Origin: Lysinibacillus_B sp031181585
GTDB taxonomy: Bacteria; Bacillota; Bacilli; Bacillales_A; Planococcaceae
Reading direction: 5' to 3'
Length of the DNA stretch: 64,000 bases
Assembly: GCF_047301505.1 (NCBI RefSeq)
Contig: NZ_CP154840.1
Location: 4,496,001-4,560,000 of the forward strand
In this document: one piece after another, positions 21,529-29,641 of the stretch
How the letters are laid out: each line of letters opens with the position of its first letter
Numbering within the stretch: the first letter of the stretch is position 1
The notes under the pieces: model-generated
Seen by the model: only the letters and a program-made list of their open reading frames with translations
Databases searched by the model: none
What the model was told of the DNA's origin: nothing
Program-made: the position numbers and the translations under genes

Positions 21529-22734
21529 ATGTCAAATGACACCATGAAAAATCTGTTCTTTGGTTCATTGAGGAGTAAGCAAACAGTGGTAAGACTTTTA
21601 TCTCTTGTCCTGTTTGTATCAATTATTGTATTTGTTTTATACCAGGGAACGAAGAACTCAGTTGTCATCAATGCAAACGGTGAGCAGCTGGAAGTAGCAA
21701 CACACGAAAAAACAGTTGAAGATGTATTGGCCACCCAAAACATCGCTGTTTCAGAATATGATAAAGTATCACCCTCACTGGATACCAAGGTTGTCAGCGG
21801 AATGACAATTGATTGGGAACAGGCAAAAGAAATTATTATTTCAGTTGATGGAAATCAGTCAAGTATTTGGACAACTGAAAAACGAGTGAAGAACATTTTG
21901 GAAGAGGCAAATATTGAAGTAGCAGAGCATGACGAGATTTCACTCAGCTTAGATACAGAAGTAGGAGCAGATCACAAAATCGATATTCAAAAAGCGTTTC
22001 AGTTAACGCTTGTCGATGGCTTAGAAGAGAGACAAGTATGGTCCACTTCGACTACGGTCGCTAACTTTTTGAAACAACAAGGGATTACATTAGGCGAATA
22101 TGATCGTATCGGGAAATCAATGGAGGAGGTTATTACTCCAGACGATCGCATCGCAGTTGTTCGCGTAGAAAAAGTTACCGATGTAGTGGAAGAATCAATC
22201 GATTTCGCAATTGAAAAGAAAACGGATTCTTCTTTGTTGAAGGGAAAAGAAAAAGTAGTAACGACGGGGAAAAAGGGTACTGTAGAACGTACTTTTGAAG
22301 TCGTGAAAGAGAATGGACAAGTAGTGTCCAAAACATTACAAAAAGAAAATGTCGTTAAGAAGCCAACAAAACAGGTAGTAGCGGTAGGCACAAAAGTCAT
22401 CACGGCTAGTGTTTCACGTAATAATTCAGCTGCCCCTTCAAACGGGAAGGAATTTTATGTGACAGCAACAGCTTATACAGCAAACTGCTCAGGATGTTCA
22501 GGTGTAACGGCAACTGGGTTAAATTTAAAGGCGAACCCCTCAAGTAAAGTGATTGCAGTTGATCCAAGTGTTATCCCATTAGGCTCAAAAGTTTGGGTTG
22601 AAGGTTATGGTTATGCAATTGCTGCTGATACAGGCGGTGCCATCAAAGGTAATAAAATCGATGTATTTATATCTTCCAAGTCCCAAGCAGCAAGCTGGGG
22701 GCGTAAAAAGGTGCGCATAAAAGTATTAAACTAG
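21529..22734 (+). CDS. yabE: YabE-type cell-wall protein: DUF348 repeats, G5 and 3D domains
   Basis: A secreted or membrane-anchored 401-residue protein of the resuscitation-promoting-factor/stationary-phase-survival family. A transmembrane or signal segment spans about 21-39. Three DUF348 repeats follow (about 45-200), then a G5 domain (about 205-290) and a C-terminal 3D (MltA-like double-psi beta-barrel) domain from about 310. Its three aspartates are D345 (VDP), D367 (ADTGG) and D378 (KIDVF). Relatives are thought to be lytic transglycosylase-like autolysins. It has its own consensus promoter and terminator, so it is probably monocistronic. Confidence 0.92.
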   Translation: MSNDTMKNLFFGSLRSKQTVVRLLSLVLFVSIIVFVLYQGTKNSVVINANGEQLEVATHEKTVEDVLATQNIAVSEYDKVSPSLDTKVVSGMTIDWEQAKEIIISVDGNQSSIWTTEKRVKNILEEANIEVAEHDEISLSLDTEVGADHKIDIQKAFQLTLVDGLEERQVWSTSTTVANFLKQQGITLGEYDRIGKSMEEVITPDDRIAVVRVEKVTDVVEESIDFAIEKKTDSSLLKGKEKVVTTGKKGTVERTFEVVKENGQVVSKTLQKENVVKKPTKQVVAVGTKVITASVSRNNSAAPSNGKEFYVTATAYTANCSGCSGVTATGLNLKANPSSKVIAVDPSVIPLGSKVWVEGYGYAIAADTGGAIKGNKIDVFISSKSQAASWGRKKVRIKVLN

Positions 22735-22758
22735 TTAATAGTATTCCAAAATGATTAT

Positions 22759-22794
22759 GCTTTCCCGTTTTTGACTGGCGGGAAAGCTATTTTT
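22759..22794 (+). terminator. Terminator after yabE
   Basis: Stem GCTTTCCCG/CGGGAAAGC, 11-nt loop, then TATTTTT. Confidence 0.8.
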
Positions 22795-22947
22795 ATGGAG
22801 AGAAATAGGGATCAGCAGCTTGGATGCCGGCTTCAATATAAAAAATAAAAGCAAGGTATTTACGGTTAGGAATACCTTTCTAATGGGTTGCAATCTGCTG
22901 ATTGTGTTAAAATACGAAAAGAAGCTTGAGTGAAAAGAGGATGTAGT

Positions 22948-23514
22948 TTGAATATAAAAGAAATCATTGTCGTGGAAGGCAAGGATGATACAACTGCCAT
23001 TAAGCGTGCTGTTGGTGCTGATACGATTGAGACAAATGGCTCCGCTATTTCTGAAGATACATTGCGGCGAATTGAGCATGCTCAAAAGAAGCGGGGAGTA
23101 ATTGTATTTACGGACCCTGATTATCCGGGCCGCCGTATTCGAGCCATAATTGAGGAACGCATCCCTGGCGTAAAGCATGCTTTTTTAGCAAAGGAAAAGA
23201 CGATTGCAAAGAATGGTCGAGGCCTTGGGATTGAGCATGCTAATGACGAAGATATCCGTAATGCTTTGCGTCATGTTTATACGGTCAATACAGGCAGTCA
23301 CTTTGAGGAGCAGATTACCCTGGAGGATTTAATGCTGGCGAAGCTGATTGGACACCCACAGTCGAAGGAGCGCCGTACTAAGCTTGGGGAAATTTTAAAT
23401 ATCGGTATGACAAATGGAAAACAGTTACACAAACGGCTTATTATGTTCCAAATTACAGTGGAGCAATTTGGCTCGGCAGTAGCACAGCTAGATCAGGAGG
23501 AACGACATGTATAA
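22948..23514 (+). CDS. rnmV: Ribonuclease M5
   Basis: RNase M5 cuts the 5S rRNA precursor on both sides to give mature 5S. The 188-residue protein is a Toprim protein: catalytic E10 in VVEGKDD and the DxD in FTDPDYPG. A TTG at 22948, 6 nt after AAAGAGGA, gives MNIKEIIVVEGKDD, matching relatives; an upstream GTG at 22930 has no ribosome binding site. It overlaps rsmA by 8 nt. Its natural substrate, the rRNA operon with extra 5S-tail copies, is in this same window. Confidence 0.95.
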   Translation: MNIKEIIVVEGKDDTTAIKRAVGADTIETNGSAISEDTLRRIEHAQKKRGVIVFTDPDYPGRRIRAIIEERIPGVKHAFLAKEKTIAKNGRGLGIEHANDEDIRNALRHVYTVNTGSHFEEQITLEDLMLAKLIGHPQSKERRTKLGEILNIGMTNGKQLHKRLIMFQITVEQFGSAVAQLDQEERHV

Positions 23515-24394
23515 AGATATAGCAACACCGATTCGCACAAAGGAAATTTTAAAAAAGTATGGCTTTTCTTTTAAAAAGAGCTTGGGACAAAACTTTTTGA
23601 TTGATCCTAATATTTTACGAAATATTGTAAGCCATGCCCATCTTACATCTGAAAGTGGCGCGATAGAGGTGGGGCCCGGTATTGGAGCACTCACAGAACA
23701 TCTGGCACGAGCAGCGAAAAAAGTAGTATCATTCGAGATCGATCAACGCCTTTTACCTGTATTGGAAGACACGTTAAGCCCTTATGATAATATAAAGATT
23801 GTCCATTCAGATATTTTAAAGGCAGATGTTGTAAAAGTAATACAGGAGGAAATGCCGGGTATCGAGGATATTATGGTAGTAGCTAACCTACCTTATTACG
23901 TAACAACACCTATCTTAATGAAATTGCTGAATGACCGTCTGCCGATTCGCGGCTTTGTTGTGATGATGCAGAAAGAAGTAGCAGATCGTATCACTGCAAA
24001 ACCCGGAACAAAAGAATATGGATCTTTATCCATTGCTATCCAGTACTATTGTACGGCAGAAGTGGCAATGATTGTACCAAAGACCGTATTCATGCCACAG
24101 CCGAATGTGGACTCAGCGGTAATTCGTTTAATTAGGCATGACAAACCGCCCGTCGAAGTAATTAATGAGGATTTCTTATTTGAAGTTACAAGAGCGTCCT
24201 TTGCTCAACGCCGTAAAACAATTTTAAATAACCTGCAAGCAGGCTTGTCGGAGGGTAAAAAAAATAAGGATGCTATCCTTAACGCTCTTGAAAAAGCAGG
24301 AGTTGAGCCATCTCGTAGAGGAGAAACACTTACGATTGAGGAATTCGGACATTTAGCGGATGCCCTATATCCGACATTTTACAAACGTCAATAA
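23507..24394 (+). CDS. rsmA: 16S rRNA (adenine(1518)-N6/adenine(1519)-N6)-dimethyltransferase
   Basis: RsmA (KsgA) dimethylates two adjacent adenines in the 16S 3'-end hairpin as a late step of 30S maturation. The 295-residue protein has GQNFLID near 27-33, SAM motif I EVGPGIG at 54-60 and the catalytic NLPYY at 127-131. AGGAGG precedes the ATG, inside the end of rnmV. B. subtilis has yabG next; it is absent here, and veg follows. Confidence 0.97.
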   Translation: MYKDIATPIRTKEILKKYGFSFKKSLGQNFLIDPNILRNIVSHAHLTSESGAIEVGPGIGALTEHLARAAKKVVSFEIDQRLLPVLEDTLSPYDNIKIVHSDILKADVVKVIQEEMPGIEDIMVVANLPYYVTTPILMKLLNDRLPIRGFVVMMQKEVADRITAKPGTKEYGSLSIAIQYYCTAEVAMIVPKTVFMPQPNVDSAVIRLIRHDKPPVEVINEDFLFEVTRASFAQRRKTILNNLQAGLSEGKKNKDAILNALEKAGVEPSRRGETLTIEEFGHLADALYPTFYKRQ

Positions 24395-24479
24395 ATCGAA
24401 CTTCCTAAAAAAAATCACTGTTTTTTTTAAGAAAAAAGTTGACGGAAATTATTCCTTGGTGATAAAATATTATATTTTA

Positions 24480-24508
24480 TTGACACAACTGGTCATTTGT
24501 GATATACT
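24480..24508 (+). promoter_or_regulatory. Strong sigma-A promoter of veg
   Basis: TTGACA (24480-24485), 17-bp spacer, TATACT (24503-24508). A weaker second candidate, TTGACG (24439-24444)/TAAAAT (24463-24468), lies upstream. In B. subtilis veg is also driven by a very strong promoter. Confidence 0.85.
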
Positions 24509-24533
24509 TTTATTTAGTGAGGTGTATGCGAAA

Positions 24534-24791
24534 ATGCCAAAAACGTTAGCTGACATTAAAAAGTCGTTAGAGTGTCATTTGGGTAAACGTTTGCAATTAC
24601 GAGCAAACGGAGGTCGCAAGAAAACGGTTGAGTGTGAAGGCGTACTTAGCGAAACATATCGTGCGGTATTCGTCGTAGAGCTTGATCAGGAAGATAACGC
24701 GTGTAAACGTGTGTCTTACAGCTACACAGATATTTTAACAGAAGCAGTGGAGATTACTTTTTTAGATGACACGATTGCTGTCGCTAAATAG
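24534..24791 (+). CDS. veg: Veg protein (biofilm-associated small protein)
   Basis: An 85-residue highly conserved Firmicute protein. In B. subtilis Veg stimulates biofilm matrix gene expression by counteracting SinR. The product begins MPKTLADIKKSLECHLGKRL and contains GRKKTVECEGVLSETY and RVSYSYTDILTEAVE, all near-identical to Veg. The ATG at 24534 follows GAGGTG. The frame stays open 58 codons further upstream, but that part runs through the promoter and is not expected to be translated. Confidence 0.96.
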   Translation: MPKTLADIKKSLECHLGKRLQLRANGGRKKTVECEGVLSETYRAVFVVELDQEDNACKRVSYSYTDILTEAVEITFLDDTIAVAK

Positions 24792-24822
24792 GGTTTAGTT
24801 TTTAATTTATATGTTTAATGGA

Positions 24823-24847
24823 GCACCCATATTAATGGGTGTTTTTC
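24823..24847 (+). terminator. Terminator after veg
   Basis: Stem CACCCAT/ATGGGTG with an ATTA loop, then TTTTTCCTTTTT. Confidence 0.8.
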
Positions 24848-24861
24848 CTTTTTAGGAGAAT

Positions 24862-24890
24862 GCATAGTCCGAACGGAATCACACATAATA
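24862..24890 (+). promoter_or_regulatory. Sigma-G-type promoter of sspF
   Basis: GCATA (24862-24866), 17-bp spacer, CATAATA (24884-24890). This fits the forespore sigma-G consensus (GHATR / CATWNTA), as expected for a spore-coat-DNA protein gene. Confidence 0.75.
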
Positions 24891-24927
24891 CATTTGTCAG
24901 CCTTATATTCAAAAGGAGGCAGAAAGC

Positions 24928-25116
24928 ATGGCTAAAGAAAAGATCATGTCACCACGTCTAAAAGAAGAGATTGCCAAGGAACTCGGATTTTATGATGTTG
25001 TACAAAAAGAAGGTTGGGGCGGAATTAAAGCCCGTGATGCCGGAAATATGGTCAAGCGTGCCATTGAAATGGCCGAAGAAGGTCTTGCAGCGGAGAAACG
25101 CAACAAGAATATTTAG
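24928..25116 (+). CDS. sspF: Alpha/beta-type small acid-soluble spore protein SspF
   Basis: SASPs coat DNA in the dormant spore, protect it and feed outgrowth after cleavage by Gpr. The 62-residue protein contains the SspF subfamily signature KELGFYDVVQKEGWGG and RDAGNMVKRAIEMAEEGL. The Shine-Dalgarno AAAGGAGG is strong. It has its own sigma-G-type promoter and its own terminator, so it is an independent forespore unit between veg and ispE. Confidence 0.95.
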   Translation: MAKEKIMSPRLKEEIAKELGFYDVVQKEGWGGIKARDAGNMVKRAIEMAEEGLAAEKRNKNI

Positions 25117-25150
25117 CTAGGTTGAACCAAAAAGAGAAATAAGGCTGACG

Positions 25151-25184
25151 GAAGCTGTCTCAGAGATGAGACAGCTTCTTTTTC
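25151..25184 (+). terminator. Terminator after sspF
   Basis: Perfect 11-bp stem GAAGCTGTCTC/GAGACAGCTTC with a T run. Confidence 0.9.
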
Positions 25185-25242
25185 ATAAACGATCAACTAT
25201 AAAAAGTTTCTATACTTTCCATAAGTGCCTTGTCCTGCGGTA

Positions 25243-25251
25243 TGGTAAAAT
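25243..25251 (+). promoter_or_regulatory. Extended -10 element before ispE
   Basis: TGGTAAAAT, part of TATGGTAAAATAA, which recurs identically before pth (31717-31729). The -35 region is weak. Confidence 0.4.
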
Positions 25252-25299
25252 AAAATGCAATGATATTCGCGATGTGCGAGATGTAAGGAGGATTTTGGC

Positions 25300-26166
25300 A
25301 TGCTGTATGTAAAGGCGCCCGCTAAAATTAATTTAACATTAGATGTTTTATATAAAAGACCCGATCAATATCATGAAGTGGAAATGATTATGACAACAGT
25401 GGATCTTGCCGACCGGATTGGCTTAGAAGCACGTAAAGATGGTCTTATTAAAATTATTTCAGCTGATCGCTTTGTCCCGGATGATGAGCGAAATTTTGCT
25501 TACCAGGCGGCAAAGCTATTAAAGGATACATATGGAATTTCCGAAGGTGTATCAATTAAAATTGATAAAGAAATACCTATTGCAGCTGGGTTAGCTGGTG
25601 GCAGCAGTGATGCAGCTGCTACTTTACGCGGGTTGAATGAGATGTGGAACTTGAATTTGACAATGGATGAACTCGCTGAGCATGGCTCAAAAATAGGTTC
25701 GGATGTTTCTTTCTGTGTCTATGGTGGAACGGCACTGGCTACAGGGCGTGGAGAGAAAATAGAAGAATTGCCAGCTCCGCCTGCATGTTGGGTCGTATTA
25801 GCGAAGCCGAAAATCGGTGTTTCTACGGCAGATGTATATGGAGGACTTAAGCTAGATGGTATCAAGCATCCAAATACTAAACAAATGATTAAGGCAATTG
25901 AGAAGCAGAACTACGAGCTTGTCTGTCAATCACTCGGAAATGTACTGGAGACGGTAACCTTTAACCTGCATCCTGAAGTTGTGACAATTAAAGAACAAAT
26001 GCATCGCTTCGGGGCAGATGCAGTACTGATGAGCGGCAGTGGGCCCACTGTCTTTGGATTAGTGGATTCAGAAACACGAGCTACACGTATTTATAATGGG
26101 CTACGAGGCTTTTGTGAAGAGGTATATGTGGTCCGTATGCTGGGTGAGCGGAATCCACTTGCTTAA
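25300..26166 (+). CDS. ispE: 4-diphosphocytidyl-2-C-methyl-D-erythritol kinase
   Basis: ATP-dependent kinase of the non-mevalonate isoprenoid pathway. The 288-residue GHMP kinase has K9 in APAKINL, the phosphate-binding loop GLAGGSSDAA at 97-106 and catalytic D135 in GSDVSF. AAGGAGG precedes the ATG. Position before purR is the same as in B. subtilis. Confidence 0.96.
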   Translation: MLYVKAPAKINLTLDVLYKRPDQYHEVEMIMTTVDLADRIGLEARKDGLIKIISADRFVPDDERNFAYQAAKLLKDTYGISEGVSIKIDKEIPIAAGLAGGSSDAAATLRGLNEMWNLNLTMDELAEHGSKIGSDVSFCVYGGTALATGRGEKIEELPAPPACWVVLAKPKIGVSTADVYGGLKLDGIKHPNTKQMIKAIEKQNYELVCQSLGNVLETVTFNLHPEVVTIKEQMHRFGADAVLMSGSGPTVFGLVDSETRATRIYNGLRGFCEEVYVVRMLGERNPLA

Positions 26167-26243
26167 AAACGTATATTTGTGGTAATTTACGTATTAAAAG
26201 TTCGTGTTTGTAATGGTTTAATTATTGTATGGGAGAGGATCAA

Positions 26244-27074
26244 ATGAAATGGAAGCGCAGTGAACGTCTTGTTGATATGACTTACTATCTGCTTGAGCAT
26301 CCACATCAGCTGATCCCGCTAACTTATTTTTCTAATCTATATCAATCCGCAAAATCCTCTATTAGTGAAGATTTGTCGATTGTAAAGGAAACATTCGAAG
26401 AAAAAGGAATCGGGTTGCTGATGACAGTGCCTGGCGCAGCAGGCGGAGTAAAATATATCCCGAAAACGTCCGAACAGGACGTAAAGGATATTATTAATGA
26501 GCTTATTGTAGAGCTTGGACAGTCGGATCGCTTGTTACCGGGCGGCTACTTATTTATGACAGATTTATTGGGAAATCCAGACTTGATGAATCGGGTGGGA
26601 AAAGTATTCGCAAGCGCGTTTGCGGACAAGCAGATAGATGTAATTATGACCGTAGCGACAAAGGGAATTTCAATTGCCCATGCTATCGCGCGTCATTTAA
26701 ACGTACCAGTCGTCGTTGTCCGCCGTGATAGCAAAGTGACGGAAGGTTCTACAGTAAGCATTAATTATGTATCCGGCTCTTCTCGCCGAATTCAGACAAT
26801 GGTTTTGTCAAAGCGCAGTATGAAGAGCGGTCAGCGTGTCCTCATTACGGATGATTTCATGAAAGTAGGAGGCACAATGAACGGCATGAAGAACCTGCTT
26901 GAAGAGTTTGATTGTGAGCTGGCAGGAATTGCTGTTCTCGTGGAGGCAGAGCATGCAGATGAAACACTTGTAGACGACTACTACTCATTAGTAAAGCTGC
27001 ATGAAGTAAATGAGAAAGATCGTACGATAGCGTTAAGTGAAGGCAATTATTTTTCAAAGGGGAGAAAAGTATGA
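26244..27074 (+). CDS. purR: Purine operon repressor PurR
   Basis: Represses purine biosynthesis and transport genes; PRPP lifts repression. The 276-residue protein has an N-terminal winged helix (about 1-73, KSSISEDLSIVKE) and a phosphoribosyltransferase-like domain with the PRPP loop LITDDFMKVGGT (about 200-211). The ATG at 26244, 7 nt after GGGAGAGGA, gives MKWKRSERLVDM like B. subtilis PurR; an upstream ATG at 26229 overlaps the site. Its stop overlaps the ridA start (ATGA). Confidence 0.96.
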   Translation: MKWKRSERLVDMTYYLLEHPHQLIPLTYFSNLYQSAKSSISEDLSIVKETFEEKGIGLLMTVPGAAGGVKYIPKTSEQDVKDIINELIVELGQSDRLLPGGYLFMTDLLGNPDLMNRVGKVFASAFADKQIDVIMTVATKGISIAHAIARHLNVPVVVVRRDSKVTEGSTVSINYVSGSSRRIQTMVLSKRSMKSGQRVLITDDFMKVGGTMNGMKNLLEEFDCELAGIAVLVEAEHADETLVDDYYSLVKLHEVNEKDRTIALSEGNYFSKGRKV

Positions 27075-27445
27075 AAACAGTATCGACAAACAATGCACCG
27101 GCAGCGATCGGTCCTTATGCACAAGGAATTATTGTAAACAATATGTTTTATTCTTCAGGACAGATCCCATTAACAGCAGCAGGCGAGCTAGTTGAAGGAG
27201 ATATCAAAGAACAGACAAACCAAGTATTTGAAAATTTGAAAGCTGTTCTTGCAGCAGCAGGCAGCTCACTAAATCAAGTCGTAAAAACGACAGTATTTAT
27301 GAAAGATATGAATGACTTTGCAGAGATGAATGAAGTGTATGCAAGTCATTTCGGTGATCACAAGCCGGCACGCTCAGCGGTAGAAGTAGCCCGTTTACCA
27401 AAGGATGTAAAAGTAGAAATAGAAGTGATTGCATTAGTTAAATAA
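27071..27445 (+). CDS. ridA: RidA family enamine/imine deaminase
   Basis: RidA (YabJ) hydrolyses reactive 2-aminoacrylate-type enamines formed by PLP enzymes. The 124-residue protein has the typical trimer fold with PAAIGPYAQG, SGQIPL, and the carboxylate-binding arginine in KPARSAVEVARLP. Overlap of the start with the purR stop by 4 nt indicates translational coupling. Confidence 0.95.
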   Translation: MKTVSTNNAPAAIGPYAQGIIVNNMFYSSGQIPLTAAGELVEGDIKEQTNQVFENLKAVLAAAGSSLNQVVKTTVFMKDMNDFAEMNEVYASHFGDHKPARSAVEVARLPKDVKVEIEVIALVK

Positions 27446-27453
27446 TGTTTAGA

Positions 27454-27482
27454 AAGCGCTGCATATAAGCGGTGCTTTTTTT
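27454..27482 (+). terminator. Terminator after ridA
   Basis: Nine-pair stem with two G-U pairs, AAGCGCTGC/GCGGTGCTT, loop ATATAA, then TTTTTT. Confidence 0.75.
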
Positions 27483-27496
27483 GCGGAAAAAAGCCC

Positions 27497-27576
27497 TCAG
27501 CAACCCCTAAAAGATGCCAGTAGCAGAACAGTTTGATAGACGACAGGAAGAATAGCAACCATGTTGCTGATCAAAC
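27497..27576 (+). other. Possible structured RNA with alternative pairings before spoVG
   Basis: GTTTGAT (27531-27537) pairs perfectly with ATCAAAC (27570-27576), enclosing hairpin AGCAAC/GTTGCT (27554-27568). An alternative 8-bp pairing joins TCAGCAAC (27497-27504) with GTTGCTGA (27563-27570). No T run follows, so it is not a terminator. Function unknown. Confidence 0.35.
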
Positions 27577-27659
27577 ATATATTTAAGAGAATTCTATATT
27601 ACGGAATAGTAAATAGATCTAAAAATTTAAAATATTTATAAATTTCCACTAACTAAAGA

Positions 27660-27687
27660 AGGATTTTTCGTTTTTTTGAAGAAATTA
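27660..27687 (+). promoter_or_regulatory. Candidate sigma-H promoter of spoVG
   Basis: AGGATTT (27660-27666) followed, 12-13 nt on, by an AGAAATT stretch resembles the sigma-H promoter of B. subtilis spoVG (AGGATTT / GGAATTG). The -10 match is imperfect. Confidence 0.45.
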
Positions 27688-27729
27688 ACTCTCATAAAAG
27701 ATGGCATCTTAGAAGAGAGGGGTGAAAGA

Positions 27730-28029
27730 ATGGAAGTAACAGATGTAAGATTACGTCGGGTGCAGACAGATGGTAGAATGCGTGCGATCGCTTCCATCAC
27801 ATTGGATGATGAGTTTGTGGTACATGATATTCGAGTGATTGATGGAAATTCTGGTCTGTTTGTAGCAATGCCAAGCAAGCGTACGCCGGATGGTGAGTTC
27901 CGTGACATTGCGCATCCAATCAATTCAGGAACACGCAATAAGATTCAGGAAATCGTCCTAGCTGCTTATCATGCTTCAGATGAAGAAAATGAAGAGGAAG
28001 TCCTAGAACTGGAAGAAGCGAATGTCTAA
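27730..28029 (+). CDS. spoVG: Septation regulator and RNA-binding protein SpoVG
   Basis: SpoVG is a small nucleic-acid-binding protein affecting septation, sporulation and many post-transcriptional targets. The 99-residue product starts MEVTDVRLRRVQTDGRMRAI, contains FVVHDIRVIDG and FVAMPSKRTPDGEFRDIAHPI, and ends in an acidic tail. The ATG at 27730 follows GAGGGGTG; an in-frame upstream extension was rejected because it lacks a ribosome binding site and is not in the family. Confidence 0.97.
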   Translation: MEVTDVRLRRVQTDGRMRAIASITLDDEFVVHDIRVIDGNSGLFVAMPSKRTPDGEFRDIAHPINSGTRNKIQEIVLAAYHASDEENEEEVLELEEANV

Positions 28030-28042
28030 TTTTTATATAAAG

Positions 28043-28075
28043 AGAGTCTACTCTACTAAGGGTAGACTCTTTTTA
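28043..28075 (+). terminator. Terminator after spoVG
   Basis: Stem AGAGTCTAC/GTAGACTCT with a TTTTT run. Confidence 0.85.
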
Positions 28076-28178
28076 TATGGAGAAGGAGCAGAAATCTGCC
28101 CGAATAAGCGTTTTCAAGACGTAAAGGACAGGTATTAAAAAATGCGGATGTGTCAATGTTTTGTCAAGTCCGAATACC

Positions 28179-28207
28179 TTGAAAATCGTGTGAATTTACT
28201 ATATAGT
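28179..28207 (+). promoter_or_regulatory. Sigma-A promoter of glmU-prs
   Basis: TTGAAA (28179-28184), 17-bp spacer, TATAGT (28202-28207). Confidence 0.8.
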
Positions 28208-28243
28208 CATAAGAGACAATGAGCTGAATTGGGGGACTTAAAG

Positions 28244-29611
28244 ATGACTAATATTTTTGCTATCGTGCTAGCAGCTGGTCAGGGAACACGTATGAAGTCC
28301 AAATTATATAAAGTGCTCCACCCTGTTTGCGGCAAGCCAATGGTTCAACACGTTGTAGATCACATCGAAACTTTAGATGTAGAACGTATTGTAACGGTTG
28401 TCGGACATGGCGCCGAAATGGTGAAAGAACAGCTAGGAGAGCAAAGTGAATATGTGTTACAAGCAGAACAGCTTGGAACAGCCCATGCTGTACAACAGGC
28501 CGAACCTGTTCTTGGTACGCTTGAAGGCACAACATTAGTGGTTTGTGGTGATACACCATTAATCCGCCCTGAAACAATGAAAGCCCTATTTGACTACCAT
28601 ACTTCACAAAACGCTAAAGCGACTATTTTAACAGCAGTGGCAGAAGATCCGACTGGTTATGGCCGCGTTTTACGGGATGCTGAAGGAAGTGTAGCTCAAA
28701 TTGTAGAACAAAAGGATGCAACAGAAGAGCAAAAGAAAGTAACAGAAATCAATACAGGTACTTACTGTTTTGATAATAAGGCACTATTCGAAGCTTTGAA
28801 ACTTGTAAGAAACGATAATGCGCAAGGAGAATTTTATCTTCCAGACGTTATCGAAATTCTACAGAAGCAAGGAGATCTTGTTGCTGCATATGTAACAGAA
28901 GATTTTGAGGAAACACTTGGTGTTAACGACCGTTTTGCCCTTTCTCAGGCAGAGGAGATTATGCGTGCTCGCATTAATGAGCGTCATATGCGTAACGGTG
29001 TTACAATTATTAACCCTTCTACGACTCATATTAGTGCCGATGCAATTATCGGCTCTGATACTGTGATTCAACCAGGTTGTATCATTGAAGGAAAGTCAGT
29101 AATCGGTGAAGATTGTATTATCGGGCCAAACAGTCATATTGTAGATAGTGAAGTCGGCAATGCGACAACAATCCACAGCTCTGTTGTCCTGCAAAGTAAA
29201 GTAGGTAATGAAACAGCTGTTGGACCATTTGCGCACCTTCGTCCAGCTTCTTCGCTTGGTGACCATGTAAAGATTGGTAACTTTGTAGAAGTGAAGAAAA
29301 GTAATTTAGGTGACCATACAAAAGTGTCGCATTTAAGTTACATAGGAGACGCTGAAGTAGGGGATAATTGCAATATTGGCTGCGGTACAATTACAGTCAA
29401 TTATGACGGCAAGAACAAATTTAAAACAGTTATTGAAGATGACGTATTTGTAGGATGCAATTCAAATTTAGTGGCGCCGGTTACATTAGGAGCTGGCTCA
29501 TTCATCGCTGCAGGTTCAACTGTCACGAAGGATGTACCAGGTGATGCGTTAGCGATTGCACGCGCACGCCAGGAAAATAAATTAAATTACGTTAGTAACA
29601 AATTAAAATAA
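28244..29611 (+). CDS. glmU: Bifunctional UDP-GlcNAc pyrophosphorylase / GlcN-1-P acetyltransferase
   Basis: Makes UDP-N-acetylglucosamine for peptidoglycan and teichoic acid. The 455-residue enzyme has an N-terminal uridyltransferase domain (LAAGQGTRMKSK at about 9-20, QLGTAHAVQQA, CGDTPL) and a C-terminal left-handed beta-helix of hexapeptide repeats (from about 250) with the acetyltransferase residues in the NFVEVKKS and SYIGDAEVG segments. The ATG at 28244 follows GGGGGA. It is followed 30 nt later by prs on the same transcript. Confidence 0.97.
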   Translation: MTNIFAIVLAAGQGTRMKSKLYKVLHPVCGKPMVQHVVDHIETLDVERIVTVVGHGAEMVKEQLGEQSEYVLQAEQLGTAHAVQQAEPVLGTLEGTTLVVCGDTPLIRPETMKALFDYHTSQNAKATILTAVAEDPTGYGRVLRDAEGSVAQIVEQKDATEEQKKVTEINTGTYCFDNKALFEALKLVRNDNAQGEFYLPDVIEILQKQGDLVAAYVTEDFEETLGVNDRFALSQAEEIMRARINERHMRNGVTIINPSTTHISADAIIGSDTVIQPGCIIEGKSVIGEDCIIGPNSHIVDSEVGNATTIHSSVVLQSKVGNETAVGPFAHLRPASSLGDHVKIGNFVEVKKSNLGDHTKVSHLSYIGDAEVGDNCNIGCGTITVNYDGKNKFKTVIEDDVFVGCNSNLVAPVTLGAGSFIAAGSTVTKDVPGDALAIARARQENKLNYVSNKLK

Positions 29612-29641
29612 ATTCATTAATTAGAAAAACAGGAGGCCATC

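Noticed and set aside
21999..22403. 134-codon reverse-strand frame inside yabE
   Set aside because: It is a shadow of the yabE coding frame without a ribosome binding site; an antisense RNA as in B. subtilis is possible but no promoter was confirmed.
24360..24533. 58-codon N-terminal extension of veg
   Set aside because: It overlaps the end of rsmA and the veg promoters and is absent from known Veg proteins.
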